Origin: Syntrophaceae bacterium UBA2188
Lineage (GTDB): Bacteria > Desulfobacterota > BSN033 > UBA1163
Assembly (NCBI GenBank): GCA_002327985.1
Contig: DCVM01000070.1
Coordinates: 4,072-17,296 of the forward strand
Direction of reading: 5' to 3'
DNA length: 13,225 nt
Shown here: piece after piece, positions 7,087 to 13,225 of the stretch
Position numbering within the stretch: position 1 is the stretch's first letter
Layout of the letters: every line of letters starts with the position of its first letter
Made by a program: the position numbers and the translations under genes
Notes under the pieces: generated by a model
What the model was told of the DNA's origin: nothing
The model's database searches: none
The model's input: only the letters and a program-made list of their open reading frames with translations

Positions 7087-8844
7087 GTGGAACAAAATAA
7101 AACGACCAAAGAAATCTTACAGGCAAAATTGGCAGGGAGGAAACGGGCCCTGCTGTACCATCCCGACGTCCTTGAGAAATTGCGCCAGGAATTTCAAAAG
7201 TGGAAGAGTAACGTCGTACGCGAAGAAGATCGCTTAAAATGGCAGGCTACCCCTCATACGATTTTGGGGTCTGAAATTCCCAGGGAAATGCTCTATACGC
7301 CTCTCAGCAATCCAGATTTTGATTATACGGAGGATTTGGGTCATTCAGGTCAGGGACCTTTTACCCGGGGCATACATGCCAATATGTATCGGGGGAAAGA
7401 GTTCACCATGCGGCAGCTCACCGGTTTTGGGGGACCTGAGGAAACAAATCAGAGAATCAAATTCATGTTGGCTCATGGAGGGACAGGGGTTAATGTTCTT
7501 TTTGATCTTCCCACCATCCAAATGTATGACTCTGATGATCCGTTGTCCAAAGGGCAGGTCGGCATGTCTGGCGTTGCCATTGATTCAGTGGAGGATATGG
7601 ATCTGGTATTTAAAGACATTCCTCTTGACAAAGTCACTGTTTCATTGGTGACCCATTACCCATCGAATACGGCCATCTTATTTCCCATGTACTTAGCCAT
7701 GGCAGAGCGAAGAGGCATCCCCTGGGATAGGCTCCGTGGCAGTGTTCAGAATGATATTACCTTGGAGGAAGTCGTGCGGAGTGGTCCGGAGTACATTCCC
7801 CCTCCAGATTGTTTCAGGATTCAATGTGACAATATCGAGTTTATCCGGCAGGAGGTCCCTCTTTGGAATTTTGTGACTTATAACGGCTACAATTTGCGGG
7901 AGTTTGGAACGTCGGGTGTTACCGAGATGGCCGTGGCTCTTTCCAATGCCATTGCGACGATAGGAGAGATGATCCGAAGAGGGCATGATGTGGATTGGGT
8001 CGCTGAGAGGGTAGCATTTTTTTGGTCCCCCGCAAGTGATTTCTTTGAGGAGGTTGCCAGGTTGAGGGCGGTCAGAAGACTATGGTATAAAATAATGAAA
8101 TATCGATTCGGTGCGAAGAGCCAGAGGTCGATGTGGATGAGATGTCATGTACAGACCTCCGGTGTTTCTTTGATGAGAGAGGAACCCTTGAACAACCTCA
8201 TCAGGGCCGCATACCAGGCCCTGGCCGCTGTATTCGGGGGGGTTCAATCCTTACATGTGGATTCTTATGATGAGGCCTATTCCGTCCCCACCGAGGAAGC
8301 CGCATTGCTGTCATTGAGAACACAACAGATTATTCAGACGGAAACCGGGATTACCGACGTGGTCGACCCCCTGGGAGGCTCCTTCTATGTTGAAGCCCTG
8401 ACGAATGAGATAGAAACGAGAATTCTCGATGAGGTGGATGAGATTGAGAGGGCGGGGGGTTATGTCGCGGCGGTAGACAGGGGTTGGTTACATCAAAAAA
8501 TTGCTGAGTATTTCTATAATGAAAGAAACATGATTGAGAAGGGGGATATCAAATTGGTTGGCTATAATATCTATCAATCTCCAGTGGGGCTCCCTCCCAT
8601 TCATGTCTTTCAATATCCTGAGGGGGTCGAGGAGAGGCAAAAGGCGAGATTGGCAGGATTGAAAGAACGAAGAGATAACGAGAAAGTCAACACTGCTCTC
8701 ACTGCGCTGGAAGACGCTTGCAAGAGGGGACTGAACGTGGTTCCTTACACCCTTCAGTGTGCCAGGGTGGGTTCCTCGGAAGGTGAAATGTTCAAAGTAT
8801 TTAAGAAAGCTTTTGGCCTGTGGAAGCCGCCAGTATTCTGGTGA
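7087..8844 (+). CDS. Coenzyme-B12 acyl-CoA mutase, large (substrate-binding) subunit of unassigned specificity
   Basis: 585 residues, the size of the separate catalytic subunit of split mutases (IcmA, HcmA, about 560). The GTG start directly follows the glcF-like stop and has GGAGG at 7071-7075. Family marks: PFTRGIHANMYRGKEFTMRQ (91-110), FDLPTIQMYDSDDP (139-152), SVQNDI (219-224), FFEEVARLRAVRR (319-331), GGVQSLHVDSYDEA (384-397) and DPLGGSFYVE (427-436). The enzyme catalyses a radical 1,2 carbon-skeleton shift with adenosylcobalamin held by the next gene's product. The substrate pocket is unusual: the Tyr89 position of methylmalonyl-CoA mutase is L111; the position of Asp117 of 2-hydroxyisobutyryl-CoA mutase is L138; the conserved active-site His (His244 in GYH) is N269 in GYN; an Arg (R231) falls at or next to the carboxylate-binding Arg207 site. 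It therefore should not be labelled MCM, ICM or HCM without testing. No MeaB-type chaperone gene is in the window. Confidence 0.9.
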   Translation: MEQNKTTKEILQAKLAGRKRALLYHPDVLEKLRQEFQKWKSNVVREEDRLKWQATPHTILGSEIPREMLYTPLSNPDFDYTEDLGHSGQGPFTRGIHANMYRGKEFTMRQLTGFGGPEETNQRIKFMLAHGGTGVNVLFDLPTIQMYDSDDPLSKGQVGMSGVAIDSVEDMDLVFKDIPLDKVTVSLVTHYPSNTAILFPMYLAMAERRGIPWDRLRGSVQNDITLEEVVRSGPEYIPPPDCFRIQCDNIEFIRQEVPLWNFVTYNGYNLREFGTSGVTEMAVALSNAIATIGEMIRRGHDVDWVAERVAFFWSPASDFFEEVARLRAVRRLWYKIMKYRFGAKSQRSMWMRCHVQTSGVSLMREEPLNNLIRAAYQALAAVFGGVQSLHVDSYDEAYSVPTEEAALLSLRTQQIIQTETGITDVVDPLGGSFYVEALTNEIETRILDEVDEIERAGGYVAAVDRGWLHQKIAEYFYNERNMIEKGDIKLVGYNIYQSPVGLPPIHVFQYPEGVEERQKARLAGLKERRDNEKVNTALTALEDACKRGLNVVPYTLQCARVGSSEGEMFKVFKKAFGLWKPPVFW

Positions 8845-8867
8845 GAAAGATGAGGTCATAGGGATAG

Positions 8868-9287
8868 ATGGCTCGACAGATAAAAGTATTATTGTCGAAG
8901 CTCGGCTTGGATGTTCATAATCGGGGACTTATCACCGTCGCTAAGGAGTTGAGAGATGCAGGGATGGAGGTCATTTACATTGGCAATTCCCTCCCGAGGG
9001 AGATCATCCGGACGGCGATTCAGGAAGGCGTAGATGTCGTCGGAGTAAGCTCTCTTGGAGGCGCTCATCTAACGCTGGGAGGGGAACTGATTGAGGAAGC
9101 CAAGAAAGAAAAATTTGTTGAATATGTGGCATTTGTAATTGGAGGTGTTTTTTCTCCGTCGGATGCTGAAAAACTGAAAGAAATCGGTTTTCATGGGGTA
9201 TTTATGCCTGGAGCGACACGGGAGGAAATCGTATCATCCATACGTAAAATTGTTTCTGGCAAGGCCCAAAGATTACAAGGAGAATGA
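8868..9287 (+). CDS. Coenzyme-B12 acyl-CoA mutase, small (cobalamin-binding) subunit
   Basis: 139 residues, the size of IcmB/HcmB. It has the base-off/His-on cobalamin signature: D15-x-H17-x2-G20 (LDVHNRG), the VSSLGGAHLT segment, and IGG (about 91-93) near the nucleotide loop. H17 should be the lower axial ligand to cobalt. It lies 23 nt after the large-subunit gene, with GAGG at 8852-8855 and a GGG nearer the ATG. The two proteins should form the heterotetrameric holoenzyme typical of split mutases. All canonical cobalamin residues are intact, so the altered chemistry suggested by the large subunit does not come from loss of cofactor binding. Confidence 0.93.
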   Translation: MARQIKVLLSKLGLDVHNRGLITVAKELRDAGMEVIYIGNSLPREIIRTAIQEGVDVVGVSSLGGAHLTLGGELIEEAKKEKFVEYVAFVIGGVFSPSDAEKLKEIGFHGVFMPGATREEIVSSIRKIVSGKAQRLQGE

Positions 9288-9296
9288 GGTGCTCTA

Positions 9297-10697
9297 ATGA
9301 AAAAATGGCCGCCCCAATATGATCGTTCTTATAGACCTTCCTCGAAATCCAAATTTTGGTTTAAGGATTTGGAGACCATGGACACTGAAGAGCGGGAGCA
9401 GAAAGTCATCCTCCCAAAGCTTCGGGCACAGATCAAGTATGTCTATGAAAGCTCCGGTCTTTACAAGAAAAAATGGGATCACGCAGGGATCAAGCCAAGA
9501 GACATTCGATCTCTTGCGGATTTCGAACAGATTCCTTTTTTGACGAAAGCGGAGATTCGCCAGGATCAGAAAGAAAACCCCCCTTTTGGCACCAATTTAT
9601 GTACCTCTCTGAAAGATCTGGCGAGGGTTCAGGGGACATCAGGAACGACAGGCAAACCGACTGCCTTCGGGATCAGCAAAGGAGATATGGATCGCATCGG
9701 TGAAGCTCATGCTCGGGCAATGTGGGGTTTTGGCATGCGTCAGGAGGATATCGTCTTCATCGGCTCCTTTTTTAGTCTCTATTGGGGCAGTTGGGGGGCA
9801 CTGGTGGGGGCCGAACGTCTTGGCGCCGTTGCTTTTCCTTTTGGCGCGGGTGTTCCCGGACAGACCGATCGAGCGATCGAATGGATGAAAGAGGTCAAGC
9901 CCACCATTTTTTACGGAACTCCCTCCTTCAGCCTCTACTTAGCTGAAAGGGCGAAAGAGAAAGGGGTGGATCCTGCCAAAGATTTTGGTTTCCGCATCCT
10001 TTTCTTCTCGGGAGAACCGGGAGCAGGCGTTCCATCCACTAAAAAGAGAATCGAGGAGACCTATGGTGGAATTTGTATCGACGCGGGTTCGACTGCGGAA
10101 ATGACTCCGTGGATGTCTAACTGTGAATGTGAATACCGGACAGGAATGCACTTATGGCAGGATATTGTCTACGCAGAATTGATCGACCCGGTTACAAAAA
10201 AGAGGGTGCCTTACGGCAAGGAGGGGGTTACTGTTTATACGCATTTGGAACGATCGTCGCAGCCCATGATCCGGTTCTGGGCTGGAGATATATCTCAATG
10301 GGTGGATGATCCCTGCCCTTGTGGACGAACCTATCCGCGACTTCCAAAAGGCATCTATGGAAGGGCAGATGATATGTTCGTGGTGAGGGGAGAAAATGTT
10401 TATCCGAGTGCCATCGAAGATGTGATCAGAAGCACCAAAGGATTTGGAGATGAGTATCGCATCATTATTGCCAGAGAGAAGACGATGGATGAGCTCATTG
10501 TCCAGGCGGAATATGTGAAAGGAATGGATTTTAGGAGCATCCCCGAATTAAAGAAAAAACTTGAAGAAGAATTGAAGGCACGCGGGCTCCGGGCAGTGGT
10601 TCAGATGGTGGAGCCTGACCAGTTGGAGAGAACTGAGTTTAAAGCAAAAAGAGTGATCGACAAAAGAAGCCTCTATGATGAAATGACGAAAAAATAA
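9297..10697 (+). CDS. PaaK-like AMP-forming acyl-CoA ligase (ANL superfamily)
   Basis: 466 residues, slightly longer than E. coli PaaK. Motifs in order: P-loop GTSGTTGKP (113-121), GTPS (207-210), SGEPG (238-242), GSTAEMTPW (264-272), RFWAGD with D331, GRADDMFVVRGENVYPS (355-371) and a C-terminal TEFKAKR with the likely catalytic Lys (K449 or K451). It should convert a carboxylate, ATP and CoA to an acyl-CoA through an acyl-adenylate. Two cysteine pairs, CEC (276-278) and CPC (340-342), could form a structural metal site. The gene is 9 nt behind the mutase small subunit, with GAGG overlapping that gene's stop. In 2-hydroxyisobutyrate degraders a CoA ligase accompanies HcmA/HcmB, so a role in loading the mutase substrate is likely. 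It is not necessarily a phenylacetate enzyme. The TAA stop (10695-10697) shares its last base with the relic described at 10694-10738. Confidence 0.87.
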   Translation: MKKWPPQYDRSYRPSSKSKFWFKDLETMDTEEREQKVILPKLRAQIKYVYESSGLYKKKWDHAGIKPRDIRSLADFEQIPFLTKAEIRQDQKENPPFGTNLCTSLKDLARVQGTSGTTGKPTAFGISKGDMDRIGEAHARAMWGFGMRQEDIVFIGSFFSLYWGSWGALVGAERLGAVAFPFGAGVPGQTDRAIEWMKEVKPTIFYGTPSFSLYLAERAKEKGVDPAKDFGFRILFFSGEPGAGVPSTKKRIEETYGGICIDAGSTAEMTPWMSNCECEYRTGMHLWQDIVYAELIDPVTKKRVPYGKEGVTVYTHLERSSQPMIRFWAGDISQWVDDPCPCGRTYPRLPKGIYGRADDMFVVRGENVYPSAIEDVIRSTKGFGDEYRIIIAREKTMDELIVQAEYVKGMDFRSIPELKKKLEEELKARGLRAVVQMVEPDQLERTEFKAKRVIDKRSLYDEMTKK

Positions 10698-10738
10698 TGG
10701 ATGTCACAGAGGTCGTCCTGGAGGCCATGGGGTCTTAG
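10694..10738 (+). pseudogene. Relic of a glcF-like 3' end
   Basis: From the ATG at 10697 the sequence reads M-D-V-T-E-V-V-L-E-A-M-G-S-stop. The GlcF-like protein of this cluster ends M-D-I-T-E-V-V-L-E-A-M-G-stop (7048-7086). Over the 36 shared coding bases only 5 differ, and 4 of these are third codon positions. The resemblance may extend leftwards: the frame before the ATG reads D-E-K-I against D-L-K-V in GlcF. This is best read as the tail of a second glcF-like gene truncated by deletion or recombination at the end of the ligase gene. It has no ribosome binding site of its own and is too short to be functional. Confidence 0.75.
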
Positions 10739-10761
10739 GACTTTTTAGAAAAAAGCATTTC

Positions 10762-10788
10762 TTGACAAGAAAAAGTAAATTATATTAG
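10762..10788 (+). promoter_or_regulatory. Possible sigma-70-type promoter for the TRAP genes
   Basis: A consensus TTGACA (10762-10767) is followed by an AT-rich stretch with TATATT (10781-10786) or TATTAG (10783-10788). The spacers are 13 or 15 nt, shorter than the ideal 17, so the -10 call is uncertain. It sits in the 220-nt gap before the binding-protein gene, where a separate promoter is expected. Confidence 0.4.
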
Positions 10789-10848
10789 TGTTACACAATT
10801 AAAGGAATTTTCTGATTTTTAAAGTCTTTATAAGTGGTCGATTCCTAT

Positions 10849-10884
10849 ATGAAAGGAGGTGAATTCCCGAATAAGAGGGCTTAG
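10849..10884 (+). other. Orphan near-perfect Shine-Dalgarno with an 11-codon mini-ORF
   Basis: AAAGGAGGTGA (10852-10862 approximately) matches the 16S anti-Shine-Dalgarno almost perfectly, but no start codon follows within 5-12 nt. It lies instead inside a tiny ORF starting at ATG 10849 (M-K-G-G-E-F-P-N-K-R-A-stop). TTCCT just before it can pair with AGGAG. It may be a leftover ribosome binding site of a deleted gene, a leader peptide, or chance; it is about 100 nt upstream of the dctP start. Confidence 0.3.
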
Positions 10885-10958
10885 AGGAAAGGGTAATCAA
10901 ATAACTCAGGCTTAAGCATTTTTATTCTTTAAGCAAAATTAAAGTAGGGAGGTAATTT

Positions 10959-12110
10959 ATGAATAAAAAAGTTGAAGAGAAGAAGAGTGAGGAGAAAGTT
11001 TCGCGTCGTAGTTTTTTGAAAACCGCAGCGGCGACAGCCGGTGTGACTGCAGCGACCATCGGTGTTCCTGCGTTTCTCAAACATGCCTCTGCCGCTCCCA
11101 TCAAATGGAAGATGCAGACGGCCTGGGATGCAGGCACCATAGGGTTCGTCAAGTTTCAGGAATTCTGCAAGAGAATGGGAGAAGTCTCGGAAGGCAAACT
11201 CACAGTGGAAGGTTTCCCTGCCGGCGCCATTGTGGGGACCTTCGAGATGTTTGACGCAGTGAAAGCCGGTGTTTTCGATGCCTACCATTCCTTTGACGTT
11301 TACTGGGTAGGTAAAGTGCCTGCTTGCACCTTCCTCTCATCTTACCCATTTGGAATGGACCGCCCGGACCAGTGGGAAACATGGTTTGAATATTTGGGAG
11401 GAAAGGAAATTGCCCGGGAAGCCTATGGCGCACACAACATGATGTATATCGGGCCCGTCCAGCATGATGATAACCTCATTCACTCCAAAGTACCGATTCG
11501 TTCATTCGAAGAATTTAAAGGGAAAAAGATTCGCTATCCTGGTGGGATCATTGCTGATATCTATCGGGCGGCAGGGGTTTCAACGGTTCTACTTCCAGGC
11601 GGAGAAGTTTATCCGGCCCTTGAAAAGGGCGTCATTGACGCTTCGGACTATGTAGGCGCCGCGGTCAATTACAACCTTGGTTACGGCGAAATCGCAAAGT
11701 ACATCATTATGGGACCTCCGTCCACACCATGCCTGCATCAACCTGTCGACTTGATGAGCGTGGAAGTTAATATGGGGAAATGGAAGGCTTTGCCCAAATA
11801 TCTTCAGGATATGTTTGAAGCGGTGGTCAAATGGCACTCCTGGGATCATTACACAGCCATCCAGAAAGCCGATATCCAGGCCTTCGAAGACTTCCAGAAA
11901 AAGCAAGGCGTGACGATCATCCGGCTCAAAGAGTCAGATATTGAGAAATTCAAGAAGTTCGCTCCACCCTTATGGGTGACTTGGGCTAAGAAACAACCCC
12001 TTGCCCTGAAAGCCTTCAAGTCTCAGTGGGAGTACATGAAATCTATAAAGGTTGGCTACTATACGGAAAAAGATATGGTTGATCTGCAAGGAAAGAAGAT
12101 CACTCTCTAA
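10959..12110 (+). CDS. dctP: TRAP transporter substrate-binding protein, DctP family, Tat-exported
   Basis: 383 residues, with AGGGAGGT 5 nt before the ATG. The N-terminus carries a Tat signal: SRRSFLK (15-21), a hydrophobic Ala/Thr/Val-rich stretch, and a likely cleavage after HASA (A45). The mature protein has the two-lobed DctP fold with the characteristic KKIRYPGG segment, where R192 is the expected carboxylate-binding Arg, and GGEVYPALEKGVIDASDYVG (214-233). The second segment resembles the 2-oxoacid binder TakP (recalled as ending in a D-A-x-E-W-V-G-P pattern), with Asp and Tyr in place of its Glu and Trp. It captures an organic acid anion in the periplasm for DctQM. Folding before export (Tat) is consistent with a ligand or metal bound early, an inference. 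Its placement after the mutase-ligase operon suggests it imports the substrate of that pathway. Confidence 0.92.
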   Translation: MNKKVEEKKSEEKVSRRSFLKTAAATAGVTAATIGVPAFLKHASAAPIKWKMQTAWDAGTIGFVKFQEFCKRMGEVSEGKLTVEGFPAGAIVGTFEMFDAVKAGVFDAYHSFDVYWVGKVPACTFLSSYPFGMDRPDQWETWFEYLGGKEIAREAYGAHNMMYIGPVQHDDNLIHSKVPIRSFEEFKGKKIRYPGGIIADIYRAAGVSTVLLPGGEVYPALEKGVIDASDYVGAAVNYNLGYGEIAKYIIMGPPSTPCLHQPVDLMSVEVNMGKWKALPKYLQDMFEAVVKWHSWDHYTAIQKADIQAFEDFQKKQGVTIIRLKESDIEKFKKFAPPLWVTWAKKQPLALKAFKSQWEYMKSIKVGYYTEKDMVDLQGKKITL

Positions 12111-12120
12111 AAAGCCTTAC

Positions 12121-12160
12121 GGGGAGAGGGAAATGAGATTCTTTCTAAATCCCTCTCCCC
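12121..12160 (+). other. Strong stem-loop between dctP and dctQ
   Basis: GGGGAGAGGGA (12121-12131) pairs perfectly with TCCCTCTCCCC (12150-12160) around an 18-nt loop, 10 nt after the dctP stop. There is no U-run, so it is more likely an mRNA-protecting or attenuating hairpin than a full terminator. In TRAP and ABC operons such hairpins let the binding protein be made in excess over the membrane subunits. Confidence 0.6.
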
Positions 12161-12244
12161 ATTCAATGTAATTGCCCATGGCCGTTGGGCTAATCCTGCT
12201 TGCAGGCAGGTGTTTCGGTTATCGGTCAAATAGTAATGGGTGAT

Positions 12245-12330
12245 GAAGCTGGTATCGAAGCCCGAAGCTCGAAAGACGAAGTTTGAGCATCCAGCTTCCA
12301 TATACGAGGTTCGATACGAGCATCGACAAC
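12245..12330. repeat. CGA/TCGA-rich palindromic repeat in the dctP-dctQ gap
   Basis: GAAGCTGG (12245-12252) is inverted as CCAGCTTC (12291-12298). Between and after them are repeated CGAAG, TCGA, CGAG and GCATC units ending near ATCGAC. It resembles a degenerate dispersed element and helps to explain the 280-nt gap inside a transporter operon where gaps are normally short. No ORF or tRNA is visible in the gap. Confidence 0.5.
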
Positions 12331-12390
12331 GACGGACGTTCCAAGTAATGAATTGGATCATAGGGTTCAAGATCACCTGAGGAGAAGGGT

Positions 12391-12939
12391 ATGACTCGTT
12401 TAAATAAATTTATGATGGCTGTGAATAAAACTAACATCTTTATGGGGAAACTGATGGTTGGAGTGACCCTTTTGGCCGTCGCGGTCATCACCTTTGAGGT
12501 GTTGCTGCGTTATGTGTTTAACCGGCCGACAAACTGGGGCCATGAGACCATGACTTTGCTTTTTGCCATCTTTTATTGTGCGGCTGCAGGCTACGCCCAT
12601 TACTATCGGGCCCATGTGAGGGTCGATGTTTTTTATTCGACTCGATCTGTACGAACACGGGCTTATCTCGATTTGGTGACCGCCAGTTTTTTCTTTTTGT
12701 TCACCTGTGTTTTTATATACACGAGCTGGAATTTCTACTGGAGTTCTCAGACAATGGCGGGGGGAGGCAAAATCTTTGGAATTACTGTTCCTGGGGAGAT
12801 GTCTTTTACTGATTGGGCACCACCCTACTATCCCATTAAATTTATGATGCCCTTAGGGGGGGTTTTGTTACTCCTTCAGGGGATTGTTTGGCTCATTCGT
12901 GATATCCATATGGCTGTGACAGGGAGGGAATGGACATGA
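12391..12939 (+). CDS. dctQ: TRAP transporter small membrane subunit, DctQ family
   Basis: 182 residues with GGAG 6 nt before the ATG. Four hydrophobic segments are expected: about 20-40, 50-70, 93-115 and 150-170. The family motif EVLLRYVFNRPTNWGHE (36-52) links the first two segments. DctQ pairs with DctM in the inner membrane to form the sodium-coupled transporter that receives ligand from DctP. The segment between helices 3 and 4 (about 118-148) is fairly long and Gly/Pro-rich, perhaps a periplasmic loop. The stop overlaps the dctM start by 4 nt (ATGA). Confidence 0.92.
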   Translation: MTRLNKFMMAVNKTNIFMGKLMVGVTLLAVAVITFEVLLRYVFNRPTNWGHETMTLLFAIFYCAAAGYAHYYRAHVRVDVFYSTRSVRTRAYLDLVTASFFFLFTCVFIYTSWNFYWSSQTMAGGGKIFGITVPGEMSFTDWAPPYYPIKFMMPLGGVLLLLQGIVWLIRDIHMAVTGREWT

Positions 12940-13225
12940 GTATTGAGCTGATTACTATTACGATGTTCGGATCCATGATGCTTCTTCTACTGCTTGGGCT
13001 CCCTGTTGCTTTTTCCTGTGGTGCGGTAGGAGTGATCTTCACGGCAATTTTGCAGGGGCCTGAGGCAGTCAATATTGTCCCGACACGGGTTTTCGGTCTC
13101 ATGGTGAACTACCTCCTGGCAGCCATCCCTCTTTTCATCTTTATGGCCTGTATTCTTGAAAGGGGTGGTCTCATTGGAGAGATCTACGAAATGGTCCATC
13201 ACTGGGTGGGATGGCTTAAAGGGGG
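12936..13225 (+). CDS. dctM: TRAP transporter large membrane subunit, DctM family (3' end outside window)
   Basis: The ATG at 12936 overlaps the dctQ stop (ATGA) and has AGGGAGG at 12921-12927. About 96 codons are visible: M-S-I-E-L-I-T-I-T, a first membrane helix rich in Met/Leu followed by GLPVAFSCGAVGVIF, and the diagnostic AAIPLFIFMACILERGGL stretch of DctM. The remainder of the roughly 430-residue family protein lies beyond the window. Confidence 0.9.
   Translation, partial: MSIELITITMFGSMMLLLLLGLPVAFSCGAVGVIFTAILQGPEAVNIVPTRVFGLMVNYLLAAIPLFIFMACILERGGLIGEIYEMVHHWVGWLKG

Noticed and set aside
6676..7095. Open frame of about 139 codons on the minus strand
   Set aside because: It is entirely antisense to the well-supported GlcF-like gene and its translation shows no recognisable domain.
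7319..7651. Second forward frame of 110 codons inside the mutase gene
   Set aside because: It overlaps conserved mutase motifs in another frame and gives a low-complexity hydrophobic mix with no motif.
8488..8859. Open frame of about 123 codons on the minus strand
   Set aside because: It is a shadow of the mutase 3' end, with no ribosome binding site or family motif seen.
7087..9287. Naming the mutase methylmalonyl-CoA mutase or 2-hydroxyisobutyryl-CoA mutase
   Set aside because: The diagnostic residues of both (Tyr89/His244 and Ile90/Asp117) are absent, so only the family call is supported.
838..12390. CRISPR array suggested by several intergenic repeats
   Set aside because: The elements differ from one another, are palindromic and occur singly, with no regular repeat-spacer pattern and no cas gene.

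Overview
The window carries one strand of protein genes only; every supported gene is on the plus strand. It looks like a chromosomal segment of a mid-GC Gram-negative bacterium, most likely an anaerobic or facultative member of the old Deltaproteobacteria (Desulfobacterota). That placement is an inference from the gene mix (GlcDEF-type oxidases, split B12 mutases, a Tat-exported TRAP binding protein) and from the style of palindromic intergenic repeats. No ribosomal RNA or other phylogenetic marker is present to confirm it.

Layout. 1-837: 3' part of a divergent succinyl-CoA-synthetase-type ligase alpha subunit (5' end outside the window). 933-1826: CitE/malyl-CoA-lyase-type carbon-carbon lyase. 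1916-2824: stand-alone formyl transferase closest to the 10-formyltetrahydrofolate hydrolase domain. 2924-4309, 4361-5731 and 5941-7086: a three-part FAD/FAD/iron-sulfur 2-hydroxyacid oxidase (GlcD-, GlcE- and GlcF-like). 7087-8844 and 8868-9287: large and small subunits of a coenzyme-B12 acyl-CoA mutase whose active-site residues match neither methylmalonyl-CoA mutase nor 2-hydroxyisobutyryl-CoA mutase. 9297-10697: PaaK-like AMP-forming acyl-CoA ligase. 10959-12110, 12391-12939 and 12936-13225 (cut by the window edge): a TRAP transporter (Tat-exported binding protein, small membrane subunit, start of the large membrane subunit).

How the genes could work together (inference): a carboxylic acid is imported by the TRAP system, activated by the PaaK-like ligase, rearranged by the B12 mutase, oxidised at a hydroxyl-bearing carbon by the GlcDEF-like complex, and cleaved by the CitE-like lyase to acetyl-CoA plus a 2-oxo acid such as glyoxylate or pyruvate. 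The SucCD-like ligase would activate the lyase substrate and the formyl transferase would handle a one-carbon product. glcF, both mutase genes and the ligase are packed with 0-23 nt gaps, which ties oxidase, mutase and ligase together most strongly. The actual substrate cannot be read from the sequence.

The gaps between genes are short (none above 300 bases) and most hold palindromic elements of different families, plus stem-loops. Just after the ligase gene lies a 42-45 nt relic that matches the last codons of the glcF-like gene of this same cluster, a scar of a lost second copy or of a recombination event.
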